From Branchipolynoe longqiensis (lineage: Eukaryota > Annelida > Polychaeta > Phyllodocida > Polynoidae): a stretch of 64,000 nt of DNA. Positions 21,985-31,181 of this stretch are shown piece after piece. A program made the position numbers and the translations under genes. The DNA is taken from the NCBI GenBank assembly GCA_030323885.1, contig CM059186.1, forward strand, positions 27,885,005 to 27,949,004. The letters run 5' to 3'. The first letter of the stretch is position 1. Each line of letters begins with the position of its first letter. The notes under the pieces were generated by a model. The model ran no database searches. It was given only the letters and a program-made list of their open reading frames with translations, and was not told where the DNA came from.

Positions 21985-22300
21985 TGGTTGGTTGGTTGTT
22001 GGGGCTTTATATCCTACCAACATCTAAGTTCATATGACGGGTACCGATTTGTAACAGCATGCACTCATGGCAACCTTATAGTGCTGCCTCATTGAGAGAC
22101 CGGGTTGCCAGCACTGCGACCTAATGCCCCACTCAGCCACATTATCCTGATACTGACAAAACTAGTCCTTGCCATATCCTATTATTGCCAAGTGCCAGGC
22201 TAGGTAGTGACATGTACCAATTCTGTAAGTCATTGATTTGACTCGGCCAGGGTTTGAGCTCACAACTTCCCACACAGGAATCCAGCCAGCGCTCTTACTG
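21985..22300 (-). mobile_element. SINE-A copy, nearly full length
   Basis: Tail (TTGGTTGGTTGTTGGGG), 3' core and body to the TTGACTCGGCCAGGGTTTGA region. The head is degenerate (CCACACAGGAATCCAGCC). A further tail-only fragment follows at 22305-22345. Confidence 0.75.
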
Positions 22301-22493
22301 TTAGGTTGGTTGGTTGTTGGAGTTTTACGTCCTTACTCTTAGGTCATTCAAAGGTAGGTCATCCAATGGTCAGTACATACAAACATAGTAGTCCTGCAAC
22401 CCATGTGCTCCACACACATACAAAGGCTCAATATTCACCAATTTGCCTAGAAAGTTAGAAAATATTCTCATCAAATATCCCTCAGTGAAGATT

Positions 22494-22846
22494 TGTTTGT
22501 TTGTTGTTGTTTTACATCCTAGCAACATCTAAGGTCATCAGGACGGGTAGCGCTAGTGACAACGCGCACTCATGGTGAATTTATAGTGCTGCCCCACTGG
22601 GAGACCAGGGCGCCAGCACCATGACCTGATATCCCACTCAGTCACATTATCCTGTCAGGGAATCAACCAGTCCTTGTTATCCTAATAATGCTGAATGCCT
22701 GGCTAGGAAGCGACGAGTATCAATTTTTAAGTCATTGGGTTGACTCGACCATGGTTCAAACCCACAAACCCATGGATTCGGATCCACCGATCTCCCAAAA
22801 CAGGAGACGGACACTCAACTCATTCGCCATCCCGTCTGGTCCCATC
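22494..22846 (-). mobile_element. SINE-A full-length copy (head type 2)
   Basis: Runs from a (TTTG)n tail through the 3' core and body to CATTCGCCATCCCGTCTGGT. The head carries an inserted GGATTCGGATCCACC-like block. Confidence 0.85.
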
Positions 22847-23275
22847 AGCGAAGATAAATCCGAAGAAAACGCTTGGTGCACTCTTAGTAAAGCAGCCTCT
22901 TGACCGTGGCTTTAATCGACTACTGCGCAGGCGCGCAATGACGGCATTTCCTTGGACGTGGCAACGTTGTGTACTGTCCCGCTCCTTCGTGACGTCAGAG
23001 CACTTCCAGTTTCCACAGCTCGAGCAAACTCGATACGTTCACCACACATGTGTGTGAATGGCAACGGTTATTTGGAACGACCCCCGCCAAAATATTGAAT
23101 TCATTGATTTCCATACCCTGTCTTCGTGAATGTCCATTGTTTGCAAATTTCATTCTGTTTTTCTTTTGCAATAATTGATGTTTCATAGTGAGGTCAACGC
23201 ATTGCATTTTCTATACTCTACAGTACACCGGGTGTAAAGATGTATAACATTTTTCGAAACCAAAACACTTAATCT

Positions 23276-23334
23276 TTGTTTGTTTGTTGTTGTTTTACAT
23301 CCTAGCAACATCTAATGTCATATCAGGACGGACA
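23276..23334 (-). mobile_element. SINE-A tail fragment
   Basis: Only the tail and 3' core are present (TTTTACATCCTAGCAACATC, then CATATCAGGACGG): a severe 5' truncation. Confidence 0.7.
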
Positions 23335-23392
23335 CTTGATCTAGATTTTATTGTACATATCCAACTCAGATACAGATAAAGCAATCATTGTC

Positions 23393-24476
23393 GCATAGAA
23401 GGACTTCCGACGGTTTTGAGTTTTTGTAATTTCTCTGAGATAAATACATGTATACATATTAGATTGATCATTATTATCTACTTTACTTTATTAGTTTCAG
23501 GTAAATTTGATTTATTATGGTAAACTTTTGAGATATTTGAAGGGCAAGCATGTCAAATTAGATTTTGCAAGCACACCAAAACTCTGTCATCATAGACTTC
23601 TGCAGTAACAGGTTCTATTTAATTGACTCAGTATTATTCCCTTCTATGCAGACATAAACTTTTAATGAAACGGTCAATATCTAACTTATACCCCTGTCAC
23701 ACTACGACGTAACGAGCCAACGTAAGCCTGACGTGGGCACTTTTCATCATTACGTTGATGTACGTTGGGTTACGTTATGATGATGTCAGAATGACGTTAG
23801 ACTGACATCGAGCTACGTCACGTTACATCGTGTTACGTCGGCGCGCATCAAGGTTTTGAACCTGTTCAAAACTTTTGACGTGACTCAAACATAAGGGTTT
23901 ACATTCGCCGTACGTTCTGTACATGTTCAGTGAACGTCAATTACGTTAAACGGACATTAGTCAAACGCTGCTCACTACGTTCTACTACGTTCCACTACGT
24001 CGACCCACATTAATGCCGGTGGAAACGTCCACGCGGCGTAATGGGAACGTCAAGAGATCGTCAGAAGAATGTCAGGAGAATGTCATGAGAACGTATGCCG
24101 AATGTACGTCCAACATACGTTCAGCGTTTCGCCACCGTGTAATGACATATGTAACGTCACGTAACGTAAAGCAACGTAATACTGGTGATGGAATAATGTT
24201 CATAACGTTCCGTGAGCGTAATTATGTTGTCCTCTCTCGTTGAATGACGATATCACTACGCTTTACCGACGTTACGTTCTCGTCAACTACGCTGCATCCA
24301 CATTCAACTTGTGCCCAAATTTGCATACTACGCCGAGAAGTTCGACATTTTTCACATTCTCCCTACGCTAACATCGTCACATCGTAGTGTGACAGGGCCT
24401 TTAGATATGTCAAATCAAATCTAGATAATTGATTTGGTTTTGAAATTCGATACTTCATCGGACTATGCCGCTTTAA
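23393..24476. mobile_element. R element interrupted by E2
   Basis: The left part runs to TCAATATCTAACTTA at 23688. The right part resumes at 24401 with TTAGATATGTCAAATC and ends CATCGGACTATGCCGCTTTA. Joining the two parts recreates the sequence of other R copies with TTA counted once, so R is older than E2. Confidence 0.8.
23689..24400 (-). mobile_element. E2, Harbinger-like MITE with AACGT-word interior
   Basis: Ends TACCCCTGTCACACTACGAC and TCGTAGTGTGACAGGGCCT are inverted repeats flanked by TTA on both sides (23686-23688, 24401-24403). The interior is full of AACGT/ACGTT words. The shared core is at 23850-23880 (AGGTTTTGAACCTGTTCAAA). The subterminal landmark GAGAAGTTCGACATTTTTC lies near the right end. 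Non-coding; the 76-codon frame near 24013 is a by-product. Confidence 0.85.
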
Positions 24477-24630
24477 GAACCTGCCACTGCTGAAGCCTAT
24501 GTCATCCAGCATTGTCATGTGCATGCCAAAATTTAATTTCACTAATAATATATCCAAAGTTAATCATTAAGAATCCAAGTTACTTCAAACTGAAGTAAAG
24601 TAATTAATAATGATCAGTATATACATATGT
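24477..24630. mobile_element. R-element fragment
   Basis: Internal R-type sequence (GAACCTGCCACTGCTGAAGC, then GTTACTTCAAACTGAAGTAA) without ends, directly abutting the previous R copy. Confidence 0.6.
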
Positions 24631-25085
24631 GTGTATATATATACTGTTCCTTTCTCTATCTTAGCAATGCAGTGCGCCATGCTTTTAAGATTGATTGATT
24701 GAGTGATTGGTGGTTGCTTTATGCCGTTTCGGCAGCATAGGCCATATTCACGGTGAGAAATTAGTTTTTTGTTCAAACCATCGCTTTTACATGTAAAAGC
24801 AGACAATCAATTATGTGCCAATAGACATTCATTAAATTAGAAAGCTCACAATCATATATTTGTGGTCAAGGATTTTAAAGTAATTTCTTTGATTCGGCAA
24901 CATTTCAAACCCAGAGGTTGATAGCAGCAAATTGCTGCTTAAGCAGTCCACTAGTTTAGATACTCATCCAAGAATGCCAGAAATGTGGGTTTGAGACTGG
25001 CTCTAGATAGGCATAGTATCCCATACGTTTGCAGTATTCTGCACAACATGAGGTTCGGAATAGCATGGCCCACTTCAAATATTAG
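24631..25085. other. No recognisable gene
   Basis: Contains GATTGATTGAGTGATTGG and GCTTTATGCCGTTTCGGCAG, which look like part of some other repeat. No copy in the window supports a call. Confidence 0.4.
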
Positions 25086-25091
25086 ATGCTA

Positions 25092-25265
25092 CATTAGAGC
25101 TGCATATTCCGATGAAGTAGAGGTCAGCCCAGTTGGGGTCTGACCGGTGGTGACCCGTGCCGCCACCTAGCGCATCAAATTTTCAAAACAAAAGCAATTA
25201 TTCAGACTTGATTATGGGTATCTGACATAGATATTGGTGCATTTATCAAACATTTGACACCACAT
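25092..25265. mobile_element. R-element left part with 59-bp foreign block
   Basis: R terminus AGAGCTGCATATTCCGATGA is followed at 25116 by a block absent from other R copies. R sequence resumes at about 25172 (GCATCAAATTTTCAAAAC). The foreign block is identical over 59 bp to 26136-26194, inside the 335-bp LTR-like sequence 1020 bp downstream. Confidence 0.7.
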
Positions 25266-25618
25266 AGAAGATAATGCTGAGGCAATTTAAAGTTGCATAA
25301 TCAGATGCTTTTGAGTTTTTGCTATTTTGTGAGATAAATATATTATACTAATGTTATAATCTACTTTACTTTAGTTTGAAGTAACTTTGATTTTAAATGG
25401 CTAAGTTTTGAGATATTTGATGTCAAAACATGCCAAAATAATTTTGGCAATCACACCAAAACTCTGACACCATAGATTTCAATAGCGACGGTTTCTATTG
25501 ATTGACGTATTATGCCCTTCTATGCAGCAACAAATGATTAATAAGTGCACCAGTGTCTAAGTTGAATATGTAGAATCAAATCTAGATAAGTGTTTTGGTT
25601 TTGAAAACTTTATTTTTT

Positions 25619-26273
25619 TGTTGTGGGGGTGATGAAAATGGGAAATACTGCGCCTAGAGCGGGACTCGAACCCACATCTCTTTGCATTCCGGGCCAGTGT
25701 GCTAACCATTACACCACCTAGGCTCCCTGATATCAATACACTCCCCACGCCTACCTGTCTATGTGGTTACTTGCCTGAGAGGTCAGTGCAGACCACTACA
25801 CTCGTCCCCCTGGAATTGTAAGTCTTGTAATGCTTACAATTACATACATACAGGCAATGCACTAACACATACATACACAGGGTAGGTTCAACAACCATAC
25901 AGCGCAAAGCTTGTACAGGATCCTGGTCACGGCACCAATGTAATGGCCCACGGCCCTCCGACTCTCACTCTTTCACACGGAAGAACACCAAGATTCAATT
26001 CAGTGTACGCTTCACCTTGGGTTTATTGAACCATCTGCTCTCCGCGGCGTCAGTAGTTGTCTGACCCGCCCCCTGACTCGCCAGATCCCACATCGACTCT
26101 ATAGGTGTGTGTGGGGGGGTGGGTCAACCACACGCAGTAGAGGTCAGCCCAGTTGGGGTCTGACCGGTGGTGACCCGTGCCGCCACCTAGCGCAGTGTAG
26201 TGGTACTGCGCTGGTGGCGTCGTAGTCTCCGCTGCTACCGCGTGATAGTAGAGCTCATGTTCAGACTACTACA
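25619..26273 (-). mobile_element. Mosaic LTR miniature, unequal terminal segments
   Basis: On the minus strand the order is: a 335-bp TG...CA segment (26273-25939) with an AATAAA signal (plus-strand GGGTTTATTGAACC near 26019); a primer-binding-site-like TGGTGCCGTGACCAGGAT (about 25937-25920); a short spacer; a purine tract (CCAGGGGGACGAG); and a 182-bp TG...CA segment (25800-25619) with a tRNA-like sequence. The spacer and the 182-bp segment are homologous to the complete miniature at 30564-31066. TTTT flanks both sides but lies in a T run. The two terminal segments resemble each other only over the first 23 or so bases, which is abnormal for an LTR element. Confidence 0.7.
25651..25723 (-). 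other. tRNA-like sequence in LTR (pol III promoter)
   Basis: Third copy of the 73-nt tRNA-like segment described at 30641-30713, with the same A box and the B box GGTTCGAGTCC. Confidence 0.75.
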
Positions 26274-26298
26274 TTTTCATCGGACTATACAACTTTAA

Positions 26299-26510
26299 CA
26301 GAACCTGTTACTACAGAAGCCTATGGTGTCAGAGTTTTGGCGCGCTTGCCAACATTAATTTTGCATATTTCCACTTCAAATATCTCAGAAGCTAGCCATT
26401 TAAAATATAAGTTACTTCAACCTAAAGTGAGGTCAATTATACAAAACAATTTAGTATGTTTATCTCAGAAAATTACAGAAACTCAAAACCATCGGACTAT
26501 ACAATTCACT
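26299..26510. mobile_element. R-element right part
   Basis: R-type sequence from AGAACCTGTTACTACAGAAG to ACCATCGGACTATACAATTC, abutting the previous R copy. Confidence 0.7.
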
Positions 26511-27040
26511 TCAATTCATGAGTAACCTTTTCCACGAAAGATTATTAAAATATAAATGTCTTAAGAAAAGAAAGTCATTAAAAAAATATACATTTGTAAT
26601 TTTTAAAAAGCTTGCATTATTTACTGAAGCCTCTAGAGCACACTGCTTTTCGTATCATTGGCACATTTGTAATAGGAAAAGAACATATTTGATTACTCTT
26701 AAAGAAGCAAAAGAAATGCATGAAGTGCGAAGACTGAGATTAAAATAACCAATTCCGTAAATTTGGTTTTTCCTCAGCTTTTCCAGCAGGCATTCATACA
26801 TAATAATTAGGATTAAATTTAGATTATGTCGATCCTTTTTTTCTCTCCAGATTATTAACGGTTGAACCTAATTAATAATAGCTTTGAGGATTTAACATGA
26901 ATCCGAAATAAATATTAAAGAGGGCAATATCTCATTGAAGAATATTATTACATAAGGATTCTGAAAACTGTCAGGCTGCTCTAAAAATAGTATTATGACG
27001 TCAGGATGAGAAAGACAAATTTCCATATTTATTAAATGGA
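26511..27040. other. AT-rich sequence, no gene called
   Basis: Contains a 76-codon plus-strand frame (26518-26748) rich in Lys and Leu with no recognisable domain. The AT-rich context makes it likely fortuitous. Nothing else is supported. Confidence 0.4.
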
Positions 27041-27383
27041 CCAGACAGGATGGCCGAATGAGTTCAGCGTCCGTCTCCAGTTTTGGTAGATCATGGGATT
27101 CGAACACACGGTTTCGATGCCTGGTCTAGTCAAACCCATGACTTAAAAAATTATACTTGTCGCTAGCCAGGCGGTCGGCATTATTAGGATAGCACAAGGA
27201 TTGGCTGGCTCATTGTTAGGATAATGTGACCGAGTGGAATATCAGGTCATGGTGCTGGTGGCCTGTTCTCCAAGTGGGGCAGCACTATAAAGTCACCATT
27301 AGTGCACACTGTCATAAGTCAGTAACCGTCCTGATATGACCTTAGATGTTGCTAGGACGTAAAACTCCAACAACCAACCAGCA
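27041..27383 (+). mobile_element. SINE-A full-length copy (head type 2)
   Basis: Starts AGACAGGATGGCCGAATGAG and ends GTTGCTAGGACGTAAAACTC with a CAACAACCAACCAGC tail. The body is intact. Confidence 0.9.
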
Positions 27384-27387
27384 GAAA

Positions 27388-27552
27388 TCTATGGTGACAG
27401 AGATTTTACGTTTGCATCTTAAAAGTTAGTCATTTAAAATAAAAAAAGTGACTTCAAACTAAAGCAAGGTTATTTATACCGATCACTTTAGTATGATTAT
27501 CTCAGAAAAAAATGACAGAAAGTCAAAACCATTGGACTATGCAACTTTAAGT
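27388..27552. mobile_element. R-element right half
   Basis: GCAGAAATCTATGGTGACAG to CATTGGACTATGCAACTTTA, with the R-specific GTGACTTCAAACTAAAGCAA in between. Confidence 0.7.
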
Positions 27553-28058
27553 GCCCAGCGTTGAAAACAAGCACCCTCACAGGAGCTTATACGCTATCGA
27601 CAGAATAAATAACTTGTAACCAAAAAAAAAAGAAAAAAGAAAAAAAAAGAAAAAGAAGAGAACAAAAAAAAGACTCAACGAAAAAGAAAGGAGAATGTAG
27701 GCCTATATCATCAACATCGTGCTTCTTTCATTTTCCCTTTCTTCATCCACTGTAATTAAGCTTCATAGAAAGTGTAACTACATATAATGAGGATGTTGAA
27801 ATAAACTTTGTGAAATTAATTCAATTCTAATGTGATTTCAATGGCCTTGTAAACCTATTGTAAAATTCAAAAAGCATTCTCGGTTTTCCAGAGCGCCGAA
27901 TGAACCCTGCAACCCTCCGCCATCCAGGCACGGCCTCATACCGGTGGGACAAGCACAGGGTCCCTCCAACCGATCCTTTGGACCCACCTGTCAAGGAAAC
28001 CGTTGCTCAATTGCCTACTTCTAAAGCTTTCACACGAAAACCACACCGCATAGCCAAC
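27553..28058. other. No recognisable gene
   Basis: Includes an A-rich stretch at 27620-27690. CCTACTTCTAAAGC and ACCACACC near 28014-28048 recur at 28400-28434 on the other side of the SINE at 28060-28377, so they may be an imperfect flanking duplication. No coding frame is supported. Confidence 0.4.
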
Positions 28059-28059
28059 A

Positions 28060-28377
28060 TTGGTTGTTGGAGTTTTACGTCCTGGCAACATCTAAGGTCG
28101 TAACAGGATAGTTACTGATTTGGGACAGTGCACATTTGTGGTGACTTTATAGTGCTGCCCCACTGGGAAATCAGGCCACCAGCATCATGACCTGATATCC
28201 CACTCAATCACATTATCCTGACACTGAGCTAACCAATCCTTACCCTATCCTATTAATGCCGAAGCGACAAGTATAAATTTTATAAGTCATTGAGTTGACT
28301 CGACCGGGAACTGAATTCCCGATCTCCCGCACGGGAGGCCTGCGTTCTAAAGATTCGGCCACCACGTTCGGTATCTG
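28060..28377 (-). mobile_element. SINE-A full-length copy (head type 1)
   Basis: Tail TTGGTTGTTGGAGTTTTACG, body and type-1 head (TTCGGCCACCACGTTCGG). The flanks GAAACCGTTGCTCAATTGCC (about 27998) and GAAACCATTGTTCAATTGCC (about 28383) are similar; with the stretches following them they form a longer imperfect duplication. Confidence 0.85.
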
Positions 28378-28667
28378 CCAAGGAAACCATTGTTCAATTG
28401 CCTACTTCGAAAGCATTTACCCGAAAACCACACCACGGAGCCAGGAAACGAAGCGAAAAGCTGCCATTTACACATATTCAGCGCCACATCGACCCCAGTA
28501 AGCGCCTCCAACGCGGCCTGTCTGCATTCAGAATGCACTGCATCCACCCGAAAACTGCCCTATTTGTTTTCCTAAGAGCTGGAGGCACGCGATGCCCTTT
28601 GAAACCAGCAGACATGGGGTGCGTCCAGCAAGGCGCCCCCAGTGTGGGCGAGCACTGCAACGTGTGT

Positions 28668-28735
28668 GTATGTATGAGAGTGTGTGTGTGTGCGCGTGTG
28701 TGCGTGTGCGTGTGTGTGTGTGCGTGTGCGTATTG
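28668..28735. repeat. (GT/GC)n microsatellite
   Basis: Alternating GTGTGTGCGCGTGTGTGCG sequence, about 65 bp, with Z-DNA potential. Confidence 0.85.
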
Positions 28736-28788
28736 TTAGGAGCAGGAAGGGGAGACTTTGAATGTGCACGCATGTTGTTAGCATGTTA

Positions 28789-29353
28789 AGGCCTGTCACA
28801 CCATACCGGATTGAGCAACAGACATAAACCAGACAAAGAATTGTCTGGTCTGTTGGTGTCTGGTATAAAAATGTACGGAAATGTGTCAAACTGTTGCAAC
28901 GGCCACCGTACGAAACGGACGCTAAACGGACAAGGAACGTACATTAACGAATAGCCAACAGACGAGAACTGGTTGAGAACTGAACGACAACCGAATGTCT
29001 AACGGACGGACCGGACACCAACCGGACACCTACCGGACTGTTCATGGATGCGCCAAAAACCGACGGACCGAATTCCCGGGGCACCGTCAACGGACTCTTC
29101 AGGATACAAACCGGACACCTAACGGATGAGTAACGGACATGAACCGGACAAAATGGATTAAACGGACTTAAACCGGACACCAACCGTATACCTCAGTCCG
29201 GCGGTGTCTGGTACAAGTTTTGTGCATGTTCAAAACTTGCTAACGTACACACCGGACACCACCGGACATGTACCATATATAAACCGTACATTGCCATATT
29301 TCACCGGACAGTGTCCCTTTTCTATCCGGTTCCTCAATCTGGTGAGGTCTGAC
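28789..29353 (+). mobile_element. E5, Harbinger-like MITE with CCGGACA-word interior, 3' truncated
   Basis: Begins AGGCCTGTCACACCATACCG after TTA (28786-28788). The interior consists of ACCGGACACC/ACGGAC words with an approximate 11-bp spacing in places. The shared core CAAGTTTTGTGCATG, TTCAAAACTTG lies at 29214-29239. The right end CCGGTTCCTCAATCTGGTG mirrors the left-end interior but stops before the GTGACAGGCC terminus. Confidence 0.7.
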
Positions 29354-29408
29354 TGGGGCTCCAGCCCCAGAATGTCAAGAAGTGTGGGTTTGAATACTGC
29401 TGTGTGTG

Positions 29409-29812
29409 TGCTGCCAGTTGTTGTTTTACGTCCTAGCAACATATAATGCCATATTAGGACGGGTACCGACTTGTGACAACGCACATGCATGGCGACTTTA
29501 TAGTGCTGCCCCACTGGGAAACCAAGCTGCCAGCACCATAACCCGATATCCCACACAGTCACATTATCCCTCCCCGTCCTGATATGACCTTAGATGTTGC
29601 TAGGACGTAAAACAACAACAAACAAACAAACATTATCCTGAAACTGTGCTAACCAGTCCTTGTCCTATCCTATTAATGTCGAGCGCCAGGCTAGATAGCG
29701 ACAAGTATCAATTATATAACTTACGTCATCGGTTTGGCTCGGATGGGATTCGAACGCTCGGCCTTCCGCACCCAAAGCTTGTGCTCTATCGATTCGGCCA
29801 CCACAGTCAGTC
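29409..29812 (-). mobile_element. SINE-A copy split by another SINE-A fragment
   Basis: The 3' core and body run to CACATTATCC near 29568 and resume at 29632 with ATTATCCTGAAACTGTGC, ending in a type-1-like head. The interruption is the fragment at 29569-29631. Confidence 0.85.
29569..29631 (+). mobile_element. 5'-truncated SINE-A nested in SINE-A
   Basis: Only the last part of SINE-A is present: CCGTCCTGATATGACCTTAG, GTTGCTAGGACGTAAAAC and an (AACA)n tail. ATTATCC is repeated on both sides. A severe 5' truncation with a tail and target repeat is the classic product of target-primed reverse transcription. Confidence 0.85.
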
Positions 29813-29950
29813 ATATAGACATGCATGCATATATAATAACATAAACCTATCAGCATGCATGCATACAAACATGCCTATATATAGGATGCTTTATCTCCCT
29901 GGGCTGTGATAGCCCAGTGGCTACAACCCGAGGTAAAAAATATATATATA

Positions 29951-30286
29951 CAATGATGAAAGTGGTGTCCAGCAAAAATCGCGGAAATCAAACTGAGATT
30001 ATTACACCGACAAGGAATTTCCGCGATAAAGCGGATTTCGCCCATTGACTTAGCACTGTCAGGGAATCGCGGAAAAATGCCGGAAGTGAGGTTTCAACTA
30101 TCATTGTTGTGAACACTTTCTTGCTTGGGTTTTATGTTCTAGCAACATCTAAGGTCATATCAGAACGGGATTCGAACAAACCAATTGTTGACATAGACAT
30201 TGTGATTCTTGACATTTTGTTTAACATTAATCGGTAAATATTAAAAATCGCGGAAATCCGCGAATTCGCGGAGATCTTTCATCCCT
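29951..30286. mobile_element. hAT-like MITE (CAGGGATGAAAG family), old copy
   Basis: The right end GATCTTTCATCCCTG and the degenerate left end ATGATGAAAGTGGTG are inverted repeats. The interior has GCGGAAATC / GATTTCCGC words and is interrupted by a SINE-A tail fragment (about 30121-30170). Related copies lie at 42510-42640, 42652-43804 and 49055-49190. Confidence 0.65.
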
Positions 30287-30296
30287 GTATATATAA

Positions 30297-30471
30297 CCGA
30301 CCACCTCCACAGAGTGACCACTCCCCTATATTGATTGTTTTATTTGGGTCCAAAACGATCGCCTATATAATACCATTGTAGCAAAATGACAAACTCCCTA
30401 AACTGACCACCACCCTAAATGGACCATTTAAAGTCAGTCCCATGGTCGGTCGATTTGGAGAGGTTTTACTG
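30297..30471. mobile_element. Pogo/Tigger-like MITE, old copy
   Basis: Inverse-orientation relative of 42317-42493, sharing GACCACTCCCCTATAT, GGTCCAAAACGATCG and the terminus GAGAGGTTTTACTG. The left terminus is eroded. Confidence 0.65.
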
Positions 30472-30640
30472 TGCATACATATGCACACACATACACATAT
30501 ATATATACACATCGGTCGATTTAGAGAGGTTTTACTATACATACATATGCACACACATACACATGTAGTGGTCTGCACTGACCTCTCAGGCAAGGAGCCG
30601 CATAGACAGGTAGGCATGGGTAGTGTGTTGATATCAGGGA

Positions 30641-30713
30641 GCCTAGGTGGTGTAATGGTTAGCACACTGGCCCGGAATGCAAAGAGATGTGGGTTCGAGT
30701 CCCGCTCTAGGCA
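30641..30713 (+). other. tRNA-like sequence in LTR1 (pol III promoter)
   Basis: A 73-nt segment with a 7-bp acceptor stem (GCCTAGG with TCTAGGC, one G-T pair), a 4-bp D stem (GTGT/ACAC) and a 5-bp T stem (GTGGG/CCCGC). The A box is TGGTGTAATGG and the B box GGTTCGAGTCC. The anticodon arm cannot fold properly and is about 2 nt short, so it is not a working tRNA. The D-arm word GGTGTAATGGTTAGCAC resembles animal tRNA-Gln, as a tentative origin. Confidence 0.8.
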
Positions 30714-30961
30714 CAGTATTTCCCATTTTCATCACCCCCCATGACACTGGTTGCCGTGACCATGATCCTGTACAAGCTATGCGCTGTATAGTTGTTGAAC
30801 CTACCCTGTGTATGTAAGTGCGTTGCATTGCCTGTATGTATGTAATTGTAAGTATTAAAAGACTTACAATTCCAGGGGGACGAGTGTAGTGGTCTGCACT
30901 GACCTCTCAGGCAAGGAGCCGCATAGACAGGTAGGCATGGGTAGTGTGTTGATATCAGGGA

Positions 30962-31034
30962 GCCTAGGTGGTGTAATGGTTAGCACACTGGCCCGGAATG
31001 CAAAGAGATGTGGGTTCGAGTCCCGCTCTAGGCA
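30962..31034 (+). other. tRNA-like sequence in LTR2 (pol III promoter)
   Basis: Identical to 30641-30713 by eye. Confidence 0.8.
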
Positions 31035-31181
31035 CAGTATTTCCCATTTTCATCACCCCCATGACACACATATATATACACATCGGTCGATTTAGAGAGG
31101 TTTTACTGTACATAGATATGCACACACATACACACATATATATACACATCGATCAAATTAGAGAGGTTTTAGTGTATATAT

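Larger units (their letters stand above)
25287..26298. mobile_element. R element interrupted by an LTR-type miniature
   Basis: Begins TTAAAGTTGCATAATCAGAT and ends CATCGGACTATACAACTTTA. Removing the insertion at 25619-26273 and one TTTT leaves about 350 bp, the normal R length. Confidence 0.8.
30564..31066 (+). mobile_element. Complete miniature LTR retrotransposon (TRIM-like) with tRNA-like LTRs
   Basis: LTR1 (30564-30746, 183 bp) and LTR2 (30885-31066, 182 bp) start TGTAGTGG, end ATGACA and are identical by eye except for one C in a C run. Between them are a primer-binding-site-like TGGTTGCCGTGACCATGA at 30748, a 138-bp spacer and a purine tract (CCAGGGGGACGAG) just before LTR2. CACA on both sides is a 4-bp target duplication; the neighbouring 66-bp repeat unit provides the empty site. 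No protein is encoded, so reverse transcriptase and integrase must come from elsewhere. Near-identical LTRs imply recent insertion. Confidence 0.85.
30445..31180. repeat. 66-bp tandem repeat, split by the LTR miniature
   Basis: Units containing TCGGTCGATTTAGAGAGG then TTTTACTATACATACATATG start at 30446, 30512, 31083 and 31149 (the last as TCGATCAAATT), giving a 66-bp period on each side. The 571-bp interval between the second and third units equals one unit plus the 503-bp miniature plus a 4-bp duplication, within 2 bp. Confidence 0.8.

Noticed and set aside
24631..24806. Additional SINE family (GCTTTATGCCGTTTCGGCAG region)
   Set aside because: Only one copy in the window and no A or B box seen.
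26518..26748. 76-codon Lys/Leu-rich plus-strand gene
   Set aside because: AT-rich context, no domain, and ATG placement within the end of an R element.
28398..28739. 113-codon frame ending in Cys/Val repeats
   Set aside because: Runs from unique sequence into a (GT/GC)n microsatellite; no domain.
30641..30713. Functional tRNA gene
   Set aside because: Acceptor, D and T arms are good, but the anticodon arm does not pair and is short; identical copies sit in both LTRs.
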